A DNA stretch of 26,415 bases. It comes from a virus. Shown piece after piece: positions 15,325 to 22,615 of the stretch. The notes under the pieces are model-generated. The model saw only the letters and a list, made by a program, of their open reading frames with translations. It did no database searches and was not told the origin of the DNA. Every line of letters begins with the position of its first letter. Position 1 is the stretch's first letter. A program made the translations under genes and the position numbers. The stretch covers positions 1 to 26,415 of IMG/VR virus record IMGVR_UViG_3300043411_000999; one strand, written 5' to 3'.

Positions 15325-16257
15325 TTAAATTATTGTGATCTTAAAGTCATCGTTTCCAGCATTTGGTAGAGGCTGGAATGGAATTGACAACATATTTACC
15401 CCGTTACTGTCTTGGTATTCAGGGTTTCCAATATCAACAATGGCGCAATCAACCTTCACCTTATAACCGCTTGTCACACCGTGGGTGATTGTTAAAGCAC
15501 CAGTTGTTCCAGCCTGTGATATAGCAAAGAAGTCTTTGGTTCCAATGGCTGGCGATTCAATCATTAACTGGCCGCTTGGCTTTCTATCCGTTAGTTGGAC
15601 ATATTCACTTCCGCCAATGCGTGAGATGAAATCAAGCTGGTTATTCAGGTTAAGATTCAAAGATTGAAGAACGCCTGAATATGAATAGAAGCTAAAGGCT
15701 GTGGTATTGGTATTATTCGCCACAATCGGGTCTTTGAATCCCGTATACGTACATGAAGGAGCTGAGGCGGCTACTGGCGCAACGTAAGTACCAAGGAATC
15801 TAAACTTAAATTTGGGTATCCCGTTGGCCTCAATCATTAACTCAACGTTTCCACGACACCCGTTTAATTCATGCGTTGTTCCATCCATATTATGGTAGAT
15901 AGTGACGCTCTCAAAACTCGCGCTAATTGGATCATATTCAACCTTGGTGCTTGCTGTCACTGTTTCAGCAAGACCACATGCCCGTAGTAATGGCCCATAT
16001 CCTGGTGCAGTTCCTAGCGCACCAGAACCTTGCATTTCAACTTCAAACTCTATTTCAACGTGAGTGTTTGCATTGAGCTGCGCAAAATTCGCAAGGTAAC
16101 CAACAATTAATTCGCGGCCAACCTGCTCCGCCATCAATGGCCTGATAGTCATATTGCTTACTAAAATGGCATTAGCAACACCCGTTGGTGTAGGGTCAAC
16201 ACCGTATGATGACTCAATTTTAGCGAGTATAGTCTGCTTTCTTGTTAACTGTACCAT
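15325..16257 (-). CDS. Major tail tube protein
   Basis: The 310-residue beta-rich protein starts MVQLTRKQTILAKIESSYGVDPTPTG, a start typical of siphophage tube proteins (R.....AKIE..YG.DPTP). The gene lies between the tail terminator and the chaperones. It is longer than lambda gpV (246) and of a different tube family, with possible extra C-terminal decoration. It would polymerise around the tape measure. Confidence 0.82.
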   Translation of the reverse strand: MVQLTRKQTILAKIESSYGVDPTPTGVANAILVSNMTIRPLMAEQVGRELIVGYLANFAQLNANTHVEIEFEVEMQGSGALGTAPGYGPLLRACGLAETVTASTKVEYDPISASFESVTIYHNMDGTTHELNGCRGNVELMIEANGIPKFKFRFLGTYVAPVAASAPSCTYTGFKDPIVANNTNTTAFSFYSYSGVLQSLNLNLNNQLDFISRIGGSEYVQLTDRKPSGQLMIESPAIGTKDFFAISQAGTTGALTITHGVTSGYKVKVDCAIVDIGNPEYQDSNGVNMLSIPFQPLPNAGNDDFKITII

Positions 16258-16453
16258 GATGTTTCTCTCCCTCAGTTTTTTCTTGCTGCTCTGGCAATCC
16301 CTTTGCAGTCAATCCCCGTTTATCTTTTTTGGCTTTATTCAGAAACTCGGCCACATCCTGTGGCGATTGCGTACGCTCCACTAACACCCGCACCCCGTCT
16401 TGCATGATGTAGCTGCCTCCATGTCCTAAATTTTCGTCATTGTGTGAGGTCAT
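16220..16453 (-). CDS. Small phage protein of unknown function
   Basis: The 77-residue hydrophilic protein contains GGSYIMQDGVRVLVERT (about 13-29), a pattern I associate with small conserved proteins next to tail tube genes, and a Lys/Glu-rich tail. It overlaps the tail terminator gene by 17 bases and the tail tube gene by 38. Coupled translation is likely. Its function is not known to me. Confidence 0.65.
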   Translation of the reverse strand: MTSHNDENLGHGGSYIMQDGVRVLVERTQSPQDVAEFLNKAKKDKRGLTAKGLPEQQEKTEGEKHHGTVNKKADYTR

Positions 16454-16859
16454 TTAAAACCGTCCTGTATTTGATGTTATAATCACAGGCAATCAAACCC
16501 ATGGGCTGGTCACCATCCAGGAAGTCATATTGAACCGTCATTGCTTGCACATCCTGGCATAAGCCCCCCAATGTCAAATCGGCAGATATCTTGCTATGCA
16601 AGCTTTGAATTGTCGCATCCGCTTGCTGATCTGGAATATCCCCACGGGCAATAACTGTTACCCGCACCAGCAGTGACCATTCATAATTATTCAGGGTCAT
16701 TTGCTGTGCAATATCCTGCACTGGCTCGATCAATAAAGCGGGGCTTTCGGCGCGGGTGAAGGCTTCCGTACGACTCCGATAAATACGGGTTGAAACACCC
16801 GTTGTACCAGCAAGTGCCGTTGCTATTGCAGCCAGTATCGATTCCCGTTTAGTCGTCAT
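16437..16859 (-). CDS. Tail terminator / minor tail protein U-like
   Basis: The 140-residue protein (MTTKRESILAAIATALAGTTGV...) has the gpU-like pattern: a helix at the start, IYRSR..A, PALLIEP (about 40-46), and strands near VRVTVIARG. gpU-type proteins cap the tail tube at its final length. Size (lambda gpU is 131) and place before the tube gene agree. Confidence 0.75.
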   Translation of the reverse strand: MTTKRESILAAIATALAGTTGVSTRIYRSRTEAFTRAESPALLIEPVQDIAQQMTLNNYEWSLLVRVTVIARGDIPDQQADATIQSLHSKISADLTLGGLCQDVQAMTVQYDFLDGDQPMGLIACDYNIKYRTVLNDLTQ

Positions 16860-16862
16860 CCC

Positions 16863-17141
16863 CTATACCTTCGACAGCATGGCTATACTGATTAAGCCAT
16901 CATCTTCCTTGATTACCTGCCGCACAACGTATGAAACCCCATCCACCGTTATGCTGCTATTGTAGGCCAGGCCAGGGAATAGGGCAGTTTTGAACCTGAT
17001 CATATATTCAGTACTCAAAACGCTATCACCCATTCTAACCTGGTCTGGCGTATCCAAAATTACCTTGCCTGTGTATGCACCAAAGGTTGCATCAACTCCA
17101 TAATCGATAAAATAATTTGCGATTTCTTCGTTGAAACTCAT
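16863..17141 (-). CDS. Head-tail joining protein, FII-like
   Basis: The 92-residue protein is mostly beta (VDATFGAYTGKVILDTPDQV ... SSITVDGVSYVVRQVIKEDDGL), like the small barrel connectors of the lambda FII group. It lies between the capsid-side genes and the tail terminator, where FII or an equivalent stopper is expected. Identification is by size, fold impression and position. Confidence 0.65.
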   Translation of the reverse strand: MSFNEEIANYFIDYGVDATFGAYTGKVILDTPDQVRMGDSVLSTEYMIRFKTALFPGLAYNSSITVDGVSYVVRQVIKEDDGLISIAMLSKV

Positions 17142-17149
17142 GGCTATAC

Positions 17150-17542
17150 CTACGCAGGATATTTCTTTGTGGCCGTAGCAATAATACTCAGGTCATATTC
17201 CGGTGAATCTGTACCACCGATATCACCATCAACCCTGATATATTCCTTCAGATTGTCTTTATTGAGTGATATTGATTGAGTGCTGGAACCAGTCGTTAAT
17301 CCGGTAAAAGCTCCACCCACAACATCCGTCCACGTGGAATTGTCGCTACTTTCTTGCAGCTTCAAAGCCATGGTTGGGGCTGTTCCGGCGCGGTTAATAG
17401 CATCCAAAGTAATTGTCATTTCGCCTTCAAGATATTTAGTCTGAAGGTTTACGCCAGTACTATCAAAATCGGCTGTTTTGGTTGCAAGGGCTAAAATCGC
17501 AAAGATCGTTCTAGAGTCCCCCATGTTGACTGCGTAAGGCAT
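17150..17542 (-). CDS. Small beta-rich head protein, possible decoration protein
   Basis: I choose ATG 17542 (MPYAVNMGDSRT), preceded by AAAGGGGAATAAT, giving 130 residues; the frame is open back to 17707, but that part overlaps another gene. The text ...MALKLQESSDNSTWTDVVGGAFTGLT... suggests a beta sandwich of the kind seen in capsid-associated phage proteins. Its place two genes after the major capsid protein fits decoration or head completion. I do not recognise a named family. Confidence 0.55.
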   Translation of the reverse strand: MPYAVNMGDSRTIFAILALATKTADFDSTGVNLQTKYLEGEMTITLDAINRAGTAPTMALKLQESSDNSTWTDVVGGAFTGLTTGSSTQSISLNKDNLKEYIRVDGDIGGTDSPEYDLSIIATATKKYPA

Positions 17543-17543
17543 A

Positions 17544-17789
17544 TTATTCCCCTTTATTTTTTCTGGTTTGTGTGGCTTTTTTTTCGGATGGCTTTTCATC
17601 AACGGCTTCAACCACTGATAAGCTTTCGTATTTCTTTGCTTTATGGTAGCAAAGCAATACCCTGGCTTCTGCTTCCGGCAATTCCAGTATTTCACCTGGT
17701 TTAACAATCCTAAGCTTTGCCACGGTTTGTTTGGTTATCTCAACAATCATGGTTTTGTCTTTTGGCTGTTCGTACATTTCTACTGGCAT
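17544..17789 (-). CDS. Small head-module protein of unknown function
   Basis: The 81-residue protein has a compact N-terminal part (MIVEITKQTVAKLRIVKPGEILELPEAEARVLLCYHKAKKY) and a charged Lys/Glu tail. Small phage proteins with a PGE...L...EA..L motif near capsid genes are common, but their function is unknown to me. AGGGGAATAATTT precedes the ATG, nearly the same ribosome site as the next gene. Confidence 0.6.
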   Translation of the reverse strand: MPVEMYEQPKDKTMIVEITKQTVAKLRIVKPGEILELPEAEARVLLCYHKAKKYESLSVVEAVDEKPSEKKATQTRKNKGE

Positions 17790-17855
17790 AAATTATATTC
17801 CCCTGTTTATATGTATGTGGGCGTATTTAAACGCCCACCACATAGTCCCCCACGA

Positions 17856-19166
17856 TTAGAGCGTGTTATTTCCGCGACAGAAGCTAACTGGATGTCTTAC
17901 TGCAATATCCACATCCTGGAATGCAGTTACCCGCACGTTACCAGAAGATGACGCAGTGTATGGATCCACCAGAAGGTCTAAACCACTCCAGAACCCAAGG
18001 ATCAAGTCACTCCAATTACCAAACCAGAAGTCACCACTGGCGACTTGATTTGAGGCTTCAGCACGATATCCGTTTACGGTATTGCCTGGCTCCCAAATGA
18101 ACTGGCCCGTACTGCTTGCTTTTTCAGTCGTCTTCAATCCTCCCCTACCAGTTGCATTCACCGCATAAGCGAGTGATCCAAGGTCTGCATTGTCGGCTGC
18201 AACTTCTGTTTCAAGCTGTACGATTTCAGCAAATGTTGGTGCGGCGGCGGCAAAATCCACCGTATTAATGCCGGATACGTTTTTAACACCGGTTGGCTGG
18301 TTAGATGAACCACTGCCATATAGTGCAGCATAATCGATAGCCAAACCAAGCACTCTTGCCAAATCGTTTTTAACCATATTCTCAACGTCAATAGAGGACT
18401 GCAAAAACAATTTACGGCTAAAGTCGGTAAAGGCGGCCAAAGATTTAGGCCCCATTGTGACTTGGTCAACCGCCTGTTGGCTTTCTGTCGGTGCGCTTCC
18501 TTCCGCAACCCAGTACGCAGTTGCTCCACTAGTTTGCCTTGGAATGGCAATATTGCCTACCAGATCATTCAAAGTAGTTGCACCCAAACGTTGGATTAAC
18601 ATACGATTACGCAAAAGCTCAATAAAGCTTCCAGAAATCAAATTTGTTGCCACCAAGTGGCCACCAGCAGTTGATGTACCAACCGTTAAATCACGTTTAC
18701 CACCTTCTGGTGTATAGTCATGGCGCAATACGTCTACGGGGATGAATACACCCTTTGGACTCTTGCCGCTTCTTTCGGCGGCATAATTACATACTTCCAT
18801 TTCATAAGCTGCCTTTCTGAATGCAGCCATATCACCCGTTGCACGGCCAGCAAGACCACCCATTAAACGCAATAATGAGAAGCGTTGAACGTCTTTTTTA
18901 TCTAAATCCAATGCCCCACTTGGAACGGGTTTAAAACCTTCACCCATTTTGGCAACCAGTGCGCGGCTGAAATCATCCGCACTTTTACCATTATTGATGA
19001 ATTCACGGGCAAGTTCTAATCCGCCATGGTCTTTAAGATTCTGCCCCATTTGTGTAATTTCATTTACACGCTTCCTTTCCATTTCAACACCACGCTGTTC
19101 AAAAACGCTTTCATCTTGCGCATATGCACTACGTTCAACATTCTGTACTACTTGTTCTTTGCTCAT
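17856..19166 (-). CDS. Major capsid protein from an internal start (nested)
   Basis: ATG 19166 (MSKEQVVQN) inside the fused gene is preceded by GGGGG at 19176-19172, spaced five bases, one of the best ribosome sites in the window. It begins exactly after the protease and linker, giving a 436-residue protein with an intact scaffolding segment and shell domain. This is the usual arrangement for an HK97-type capsid precursor. It is my inference that this start supplies most of the capsid, with the fusion as a minor protease-bearing form, as in the nested C/Nu3 of lambda. Confidence 0.6.
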   Translation of the reverse strand: MSKEQVVQNVERSAYAQDESVFEQRGVEMERKRVNEITQMGQNLKDHGGLELAREFINNGKSADDFSRALVAKMGEGFKPVPSGALDLDKKDVQRFSLLRLMGGLAGRATGDMAAFRKAAYEMEVCNYAAERSGKSPKGVFIPVDVLRHDYTPEGGKRDLTVGTSTAGGHLVATNLISGSFIELLRNRMLIQRLGATTLNDLVGNIAIPRQTSGATAYWVAEGSAPTESQQAVDQVTMGPKSLAAFTDFSRKLFLQSSIDVENMVKNDLARVLGLAIDYAALYGSGSSNQPTGVKNVSGINTVDFAAAAPTFAEIVQLETEVAADNADLGSLAYAVNATGRGGLKTTEKASSTGQFIWEPGNTVNGYRAEASNQVASGDFWFGNWSDLILGFWSGLDLLVDPYTASSSGNVRVTAFQDVDIAVRHPVSFCRGNNTL

Positions 19167-19700
19167 TTGATCCCCCAAATTGATCTTATTTTCGTTATTG
19201 ATTTGCTCTTCTTTGATTTCGAGTTGTCGGCCAACTCCAACCGTGTTATCTGCCGGAATAGCCACAATGCTTATCTCGTACGGTTCCCAATCCGTGACGC
19301 GATAAACTGGTTTATCATCCTGCACCCCCGTTTTTTCGGCGGAATGAATTTGATAGCCAACCGATACCTTACGGCGGATACCATCCATTACATCTTGAAA
19401 GATTTCATTTGCCCGCTTGCTATTGCCAAAACGCACAACTACACTTCCGACACGATCCGCACGAATTTCAACGCTTTCCACAACGCCTATCTGGTCGCAC
19501 GCATCATGATCCATAAGCAAGGGCGCACCATCACGTAAACGCCCAAGTCTGATTGATTCTGGTGAATGATCTAGGATTTCATATCCAAACCATTGCAATG
19601 CCATTTCCTCACTTGAAAAGGCAAGCTGAACTGTACGTTCATCCTGGTTGATTGCTTCCCTGGTAACGGTAAAGCTTCGATATTGCTTTTTATCTTTCAT
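17856..19700 (-). CDS. HK97-type prohead protease fused to major capsid protein
   Basis: The 614-residue protein is two proteins in one frame. Residues 1-160 are an S78 prohead protease, with His65 (LLMDHD) and Ser113 (RKVSVGY) as the catalytic pair and the family ending WEPYEISIVAIPADNTVGVG. After a linker and a helical delta-like scaffolding segment (about 179-270) comes an HK97-fold capsid protein (about 320-614, with ATTLNDL.GNIAIPR, YWVAEG, RKLFLQSS and the C-terminal FQDVDIAVRHPVSF). Such fusions are known in other phages. A strong internal start at 19166 would make the capsid protein alone. The first ATG has only a modest ribosome site (GGGA). Confidence 0.9.
   Translation of the reverse strand: MKDKKQYRSFTVTREAINQDERTVQLAFSSEEMALQWFGYEILDHSPESIRLGRLRDGAPLLMDHDACDQIGVVESVEIRADRVGSVVVRFGNSKRANEIFQDVMDGIRRKVSVGYQIHSAEKTGVQDDKPVYRVTDWEPYEISIVAIPADNTVGVGRQLEIKEEQINNENKINLGDQMSKEQVVQNVERSAYAQDESVFEQRGVEMERKRVNEITQMGQNLKDHGGLELAREFINNGKSADDFSRALVAKMGEGFKPVPSGALDLDKKDVQRFSLLRLMGGLAGRATGDMAAFRKAAYEMEVCNYAAERSGKSPKGVFIPVDVLRHDYTPEGGKRDLTVGTSTAGGHLVATNLISGSFIELLRNRMLIQRLGATTLNDLVGNIAIPRQTSGATAYWVAEGSAPTESQQAVDQVTMGPKSLAAFTDFSRKLFLQSSIDVENMVKNDLARVLGLAIDYAALYGSGSSNQPTGVKNVSGINTVDFAAAAPTFAEIVQLETEVAADNADLGSLAYAVNATGRGGLKTTEKASSTGQFIWEPGNTVNGYRAEASNQVASGDFWFGNWSDLILGFWSGLDLLVDPYTASSSGNVRVTAFQDVDIAVRHPVSFCRGNNTL
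19164..19176 (-). promoter_or_regulatory. Strong internal ribosome binding site for the capsid protein
   Basis: GGGGG-ATCAA-ATG lies within the protease-capsid reading frame. It is stronger than the site before the outer start at 19700. Confidence 0.6.
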
Positions 19701-19722
19701 CGTTAGTCCCTAGCGTCATTAA

Positions 19723-19818
19723 ATAACGTTAGGTTAGGAGACAGAAGGGGTGGGTTACATTAAGTTAATAACAAAAGGAATCTCGTTATGAATCATCTGC
19801 CCCCTAACCTAATGTTAT
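19723..19818. repeat. Long inverted repeat between portal and capsid genes
   Basis: The arms 19723-19744 (ATAACGTTAGGTTAGGAGACAG read in two parts) and 19797-19818 match at 19 of 22 positions across a 52-base loop. As minus-strand RNA, two of the three differences become G-U pairs and one an A-C mismatch. As plus-strand RNA they become one G-U pair and two A-C mismatches. The stem therefore suits the leader of the minus-strand capsid mRNA. An inner hairpin ATAAC/GTTAT lies in the loop. I found no target-site duplication. Confidence 0.8.
19743..19790 (+). promoter_or_regulatory. Leader box and SD hairpin, copy B
   Basis: AGAAGGGGTGGGTTACATT (19743-19761) matches the boxes near 246 and 21978-21997. 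It is followed by ATAAC (19768-19772) and GTTAT (19785-19789) around a loop holding AAAAGGAA, with ATG 19788 overlapping the 3' arm. It lies within the long inverted repeat, on the plus strand. No convincing promoter precedes it. Confidence 0.45.
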
Positions 19819-19898
19819 CCTTCCCGATTTTTATTAAAGTTGAAAAAACAGTATCTTGCAACAACTTTTTAGACATTATATTGAGGTATCTTGATTGA
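19788..19898 (+). CDS. Possible 36-residue peptide antisense to the end of the portal gene
   Basis: ATG 19788 has AAGGA eight bases upstream and reads MNHLPPNLMLSFPIFIKVEK... to TGA 19896. It overlaps the last 23 bases of the portal gene on the other strand. I recognise no family. It is listed because its start has the same leader layout as two other genes here; it may well be non-coding. Confidence 0.2.
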   Translation: MNHLPPNLMLSFPIFIKVEKTVSCNNFLDIILRYLD

Positions 19899-21408
19899 CA
19901 GATTGATTATTAAGCATATTAAGCATATTTTGATCGCTTAAGATTTCTGAAATTCCTAGTTCTTCTGCACGTTTTTTCTCTTCGGCAAGTTGGAAAAATA
20001 CATCTTCAATATCACCACCTTGTTCTGCGATTGCATCCGCACGTGATTTTAAACCTCTACTTATTTGCTGAATATTTGCATCCGTATCAGCACGCGGATC
20101 AACCCATTGCCATCTACGGCCTTGCCATTTACCTACATTGAATTTTTCAAATTTTGTTAGAGGCAAGGCACTACCATTAGGCAAGGTTATAGCTCCATGC
20201 AACAATGCCATTTTTAACCACTCTGAAAAAATAGGTGCTAAAAAGTGGGTAATAACCCAATCCTGCCAGACCATCCAGTTATCACGTTCAGATAGCGCAC
20301 CAGAACGCATACTTGAAAAATTCACTCCTTCCAAATCATTTGCCAGGGCATTATATGATACGCCAATACCGCTTGCGATTGCACGAAGGCATGATTTAAC
20401 GAATGTACCAAACATGGCATGGGGGTAATCAGGATCAAAAGCTGTGAAGCTCACACCATCCGGCAATACATCAAATTGCCCTGGCTCTGCTTCCGTGCGC
20501 AATTCACCATTTGATTCTGTACTGTCGGCTAACATGCTACCGTCACCATCCGGTGTCGTATAAAAGCCCATTTTTGCCGCCCCAATACGTGAGGCAATAA
20601 TTGCCGCCTCTTCATAAGCCCCCAAATTTTGCATTCTAAACATCGCCGCATGAAGAGCTGGTATACCGCGCACTTGTTCCGGTCGATCCATGACAAACTT
20701 GTGAATGATTTCATTCGCTGGTATACGCAAATATCCTTTTCCACGATAGCTATAATAGGCATTATCCCCAGGGTGTTTTGCTAGGATATGGTAGGCTACC
20801 GGCTTGCCAAAGCTGGTAAGTTCAATCCCCATTCGTATTTCATTACCATTTTCAAGGTTGGTGTTATAATCCACATCCAGCCTATCAATATCAAGCACCT
20901 GAATCCCGAAACCATAGCTATTGGCATTTTTCCCATATACCTTCCTCATTAATACTTCGCCTTCGCGCAACAATCCGGCCATGAATAGATTCTGAATATC
21001 CCAAAATGAGCATTGGCCTGTTACCTCACATACCCCAGGCTTTGACCATTTATCAAAGTGGCTTTCAATCGCATCACTGGCAAGTTTATCAAGCTTAACT
21101 GGTTGGCCTTTGACCTGGTCATCTTTCACCTTGATTTGAAGAGTAAATCCAGACGGCCCCACCACGTTGGTTTTTGCCATACGCAAAAAATTGCACGCAA
21201 AAGGGTCATTTTGGAAAAGATCACGTGATCTTGCCTGTAAGGTTTTAAGTGAGCGTTGAAGGTCGTAATTAATAGAGGTTGATTGCGTTGTCCAATTATT
21301 GGTTAACCTAGTCAACTGAGCTGCATTAAAGGTACGCTTAACATGCTTTAAAACCTCTTTCTTTGGGTAATAACCCGCGCGTGCGGCGATTTTATTAATC
21401 AACCCCAT
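19876..21408 (-). CDS. B: Portal protein, lambda gpB family
   Basis: The 510 residues are close to lambda gpB (533). Family features include YDLQRSLKTLQARSRDLFQNDPFACNFLRMAKTNVVG (about 49-86), GEVLMRK (about 150-156), and GIGVSYNALANDLEGVNFSSMRSGALSERDNW (about 343-374). Twelve copies form the ring through which DNA enters and leaves the head. Here it lacks the S49-type protease partner (gpC) of lambda and is followed by an HK97-type protease-capsid gene, a sign of mosaic origin. The ATG lies two bases after the previous stop. Confidence 0.93.
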   Translation of the reverse strand: MGLINKIAARAGYYPKKEVLKHVKRTFNAAQLTRLTNNWTTQSTSINYDLQRSLKTLQARSRDLFQNDPFACNFLRMAKTNVVGPSGFTLQIKVKDDQVKGQPVKLDKLASDAIESHFDKWSKPGVCEVTGQCSFWDIQNLFMAGLLREGEVLMRKVYGKNANSYGFGIQVLDIDRLDVDYNTNLENGNEIRMGIELTSFGKPVAYHILAKHPGDNAYYSYRGKGYLRIPANEIIHKFVMDRPEQVRGIPALHAAMFRMQNLGAYEEAAIIASRIGAAKMGFYTTPDGDGSMLADSTESNGELRTEAEPGQFDVLPDGVSFTAFDPDYPHAMFGTFVKSCLRAIASGIGVSYNALANDLEGVNFSSMRSGALSERDNWMVWQDWVITHFLAPIFSEWLKMALLHGAITLPNGSALPLTKFEKFNVGKWQGRRWQWVDPRADTDANIQQISRGLKSRADAIAEQGGDIEDVFFQLAEEKKRAEELGISEILSDQNMLNMLNNQSVNQDTSI

Positions 21409-21410
21409 AA

Positions 21411-21962
21411 TCAGAACCTCACCTTTATTCTATTTTTCAATGGTATGCCGTTTGCCATCTTGTCCAGATTAATCAAGCGGTTATATTCTGCGAGGTAAAC
21501 ATCACGCAGTTTTTTTAGTTCAAGTATGGGAATTTTTTTCATTGAACGATTGCCAATCGTATATTCCTGTGTATCCCCTTCCGCACGGCCTTCTAACACG
21601 TCTTCTATCAAATCCACCATTTTCTTAGCGTGAATTCGTGCATCATAGGTTGTGGCAGCGGCAAAGTTGGGGACAACGGTTATAGTACCACTATCAACCA
21701 GGAATCGTTGAGATGATTTGGTTACATAGGCTTGCCACTGATACACACCGGCAGTATAGGCGGCGGTGGTGGCGGCTGATAACGACACAAGGTGATCAGC
21801 ACCATCGGCTGTCGCTGTGATTGATATTTTTGCAGTTGAATTTATGAGAGCATATGTCAAAATCCAGCTACTATCTGCTGGATAGTCATTAATTGATCTA
21901 GACCACTGGACGGTGTCCCCCGAATAAAATTCTAGTGGTTCATTGTTAGCAATTTCAGGCAC
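21411..21962 (-). CDS. Head-completion protein: beta domain plus gpW-like C-terminus
   Basis: The 183-residue protein starts at GTG 21962 (MPEIANNEPLEFY), whose first bases are the end of a leader hairpin with GGGGG in its loop. Residues 1-100 look like an Ig-like beta domain (GVYQWQAYVTKSSQRFLVDSGTITVVP). Residues about 108-183 (RIHAKKMVDLIEDVLEGRAEGDTQEYTIGNRSMKKI...ELKKLRD) resemble the gpW fold: helix, beta hairpin with YTI.GRS, helix, basic tail. It lies just before the portal, where lambda W lies. It probably seals the packaged head and joins it to the tail. Confidence 0.65.
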   Translation of the reverse strand: MPEIANNEPLEFYSGDTVQWSRSINDYPADSSWILTYALINSTAKISITATADGADHLVSLSAATTAAYTAGVYQWQAYVTKSSQRFLVDSGTITVVPNFAAATTYDARIHAKKMVDLIEDVLEGRAEGDTQEYTIGNRSMKKIPILELKKLRDVYLAEYNRLINLDKMANGIPLKNRIKVRF

Positions 21963-21997
21963 AGTACCCCCATGTACTGTAACCTACCCCTAAATTG
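21960..21997 (-). promoter_or_regulatory. Leader box and SD hairpin, copy C
   Basis: On the minus strand, TTTAGGGGTAGGTTACAGT is followed by the perfect stem ACAGTAC (21980-21974) and GTACTGT (21967-21961) around ATGGGG. The ribosome site GGGGG spans loop and stem, and the GTG start (21962-21960) overlaps the end of the stem. The layout matches copy A in front of the gene at 282, although the two proteins are unrelated. Confidence 0.6.
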
Positions 21998-22025
21998 ATT
22001 ATATTTGATTTTTATGAAACAACAA
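21998..22025 (-). promoter_or_regulatory. Promoter for the portal/head/tail genes
   Basis: On the minus strand TTGTTG (22025-22020), a 16-base spacer and a perfect TATAAT (22003-21998) lead into the leader copy C. It would restart transcription of the late operon below the acetyltransferase cassette. It overlaps a divergent promoter for that gene. Confidence 0.6.
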
Positions 22026-22032
22026 GCATACT
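22005..22032 (+). promoter_or_regulatory. Promoter for the acetyltransferase gene
   Basis: TTGATT (22005-22010), a 16-base spacer and CATACT (22027-22032) face the gene starting at 22052. It is a moderate match and shares bases with the opposite promoter, so the two may compete. Confidence 0.4.
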
Positions 22033-22051
22033 AATGAAGTAAGGGCTATCT

Positions 22052-22489
22052 ATGGATTTTCCAGTAATTAATATAAAAGATAAGAATATATCTTTCTCAA
22101 AAATAACTATTGAGGAATATAAATTACATTTCGATCAGTATACAAAAGAGATTCTTTCCATAATCGGAATTAGTCGTAAAGATTTTCAGCATCTTTACCA
22201 CGAAATAGAACACAGCACATTTAAGATTAAAAAGAGTAATAAGACTATCGGATTTGCCCTATTTAGCGATAGACATCCTGATGTAGTTCATCCACGGATT
22301 TATTTAGGTTTTATTTTCATAAAACCGCGTTACCGCCGCATGGGATACGGTAGCTTCTTGTTTAAGGCATGTGAGCATTATGCAAAATTAAATGGTTATA
22401 CCGATATACATTTGGATTTTGACCGAACGGATCCTGTTGCTTTTAAATTTTATAAAAAAGTTTTGCCAAATCATAATCTTTTAAACTAA
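22052..22489 (+). CDS. GNAT-family N-acetyltransferase
   Basis: The 145-residue protein has the acetyl-CoA binding motif A, IKPRYRRMGYGSFLFKACEHYAK (about 90-112), with the R-x-x-G-x-G core at RRMGYG, preceded by strand IYLGFIFI and followed by a motif-B-like AFKFYKKV (130-137). GNAT enzymes move acetyl groups to amines of small molecules or proteins; the substrate cannot be told from sequence. AAGGG lies upstream of the ATG. It is the only plus-strand gene in the packaging/head region, visibly richer in A+T (Lys, Ile, Phe codons), and flanked by its own promoter and a hairpin. This is the picture of a moron acquired by transfer. It could modify a host target, for example for defence evasion, but that is conjecture. 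Confidence 0.85.
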   Translation: MDFPVINIKDKNISFSKITIEEYKLHFDQYTKEILSIIGISRKDFQHLYHEIEHSTFKIKKSNKTIGFALFSDRHPDVVHPRIYLGFIFIKPRYRRMGYGSFLFKACEHYAKLNGYTDIHLDFDRTDPVAFKFYKKVLPNHNLLN

Positions 22490-22576
22490 ATAAAATGAGG
22501 CGATGATGGAATGAATTGATTGCTTGTTTTCAACCGTAAACACTCACTTAGACGCATGAAAAACATTGTATCAAAG

Positions 22577-22605
22577 TGAGTTTGTCGGAAATACCGACAA
22601 ACTCA
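22577..22605. terminator. Perfect 12-bp hairpin between the acetyltransferase and terL
   Basis: TGAGTTTGTCGG and CCGACAAACTCA pair perfectly around AAATA. The hairpin lies 11 bases past the terL stop on the minus strand and 87 bases past the acetyltransferase stop on the plus strand, so it could end both transcripts. No long T-run follows on either strand. The region 22490-22576 shows nothing else I can name. Confidence 0.65.
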
Positions 22606-22615
22606 AGTTTCCTGA

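Noticed and set aside
19026-19538. 170-codon open frame on the plus strand inside the protease-capsid gene
   Set aside because: It is antisense to clear protease and capsid coding sequence, with no recognisable domain or initiation signal.
19723-19818. Miniature transposable element (MITE)
   Set aside because: It has terminal inverted repeats, but no target-site duplication flanks it and no second copy occurs in the window. Pairing that favours one RNA strand suits an mRNA leader better.
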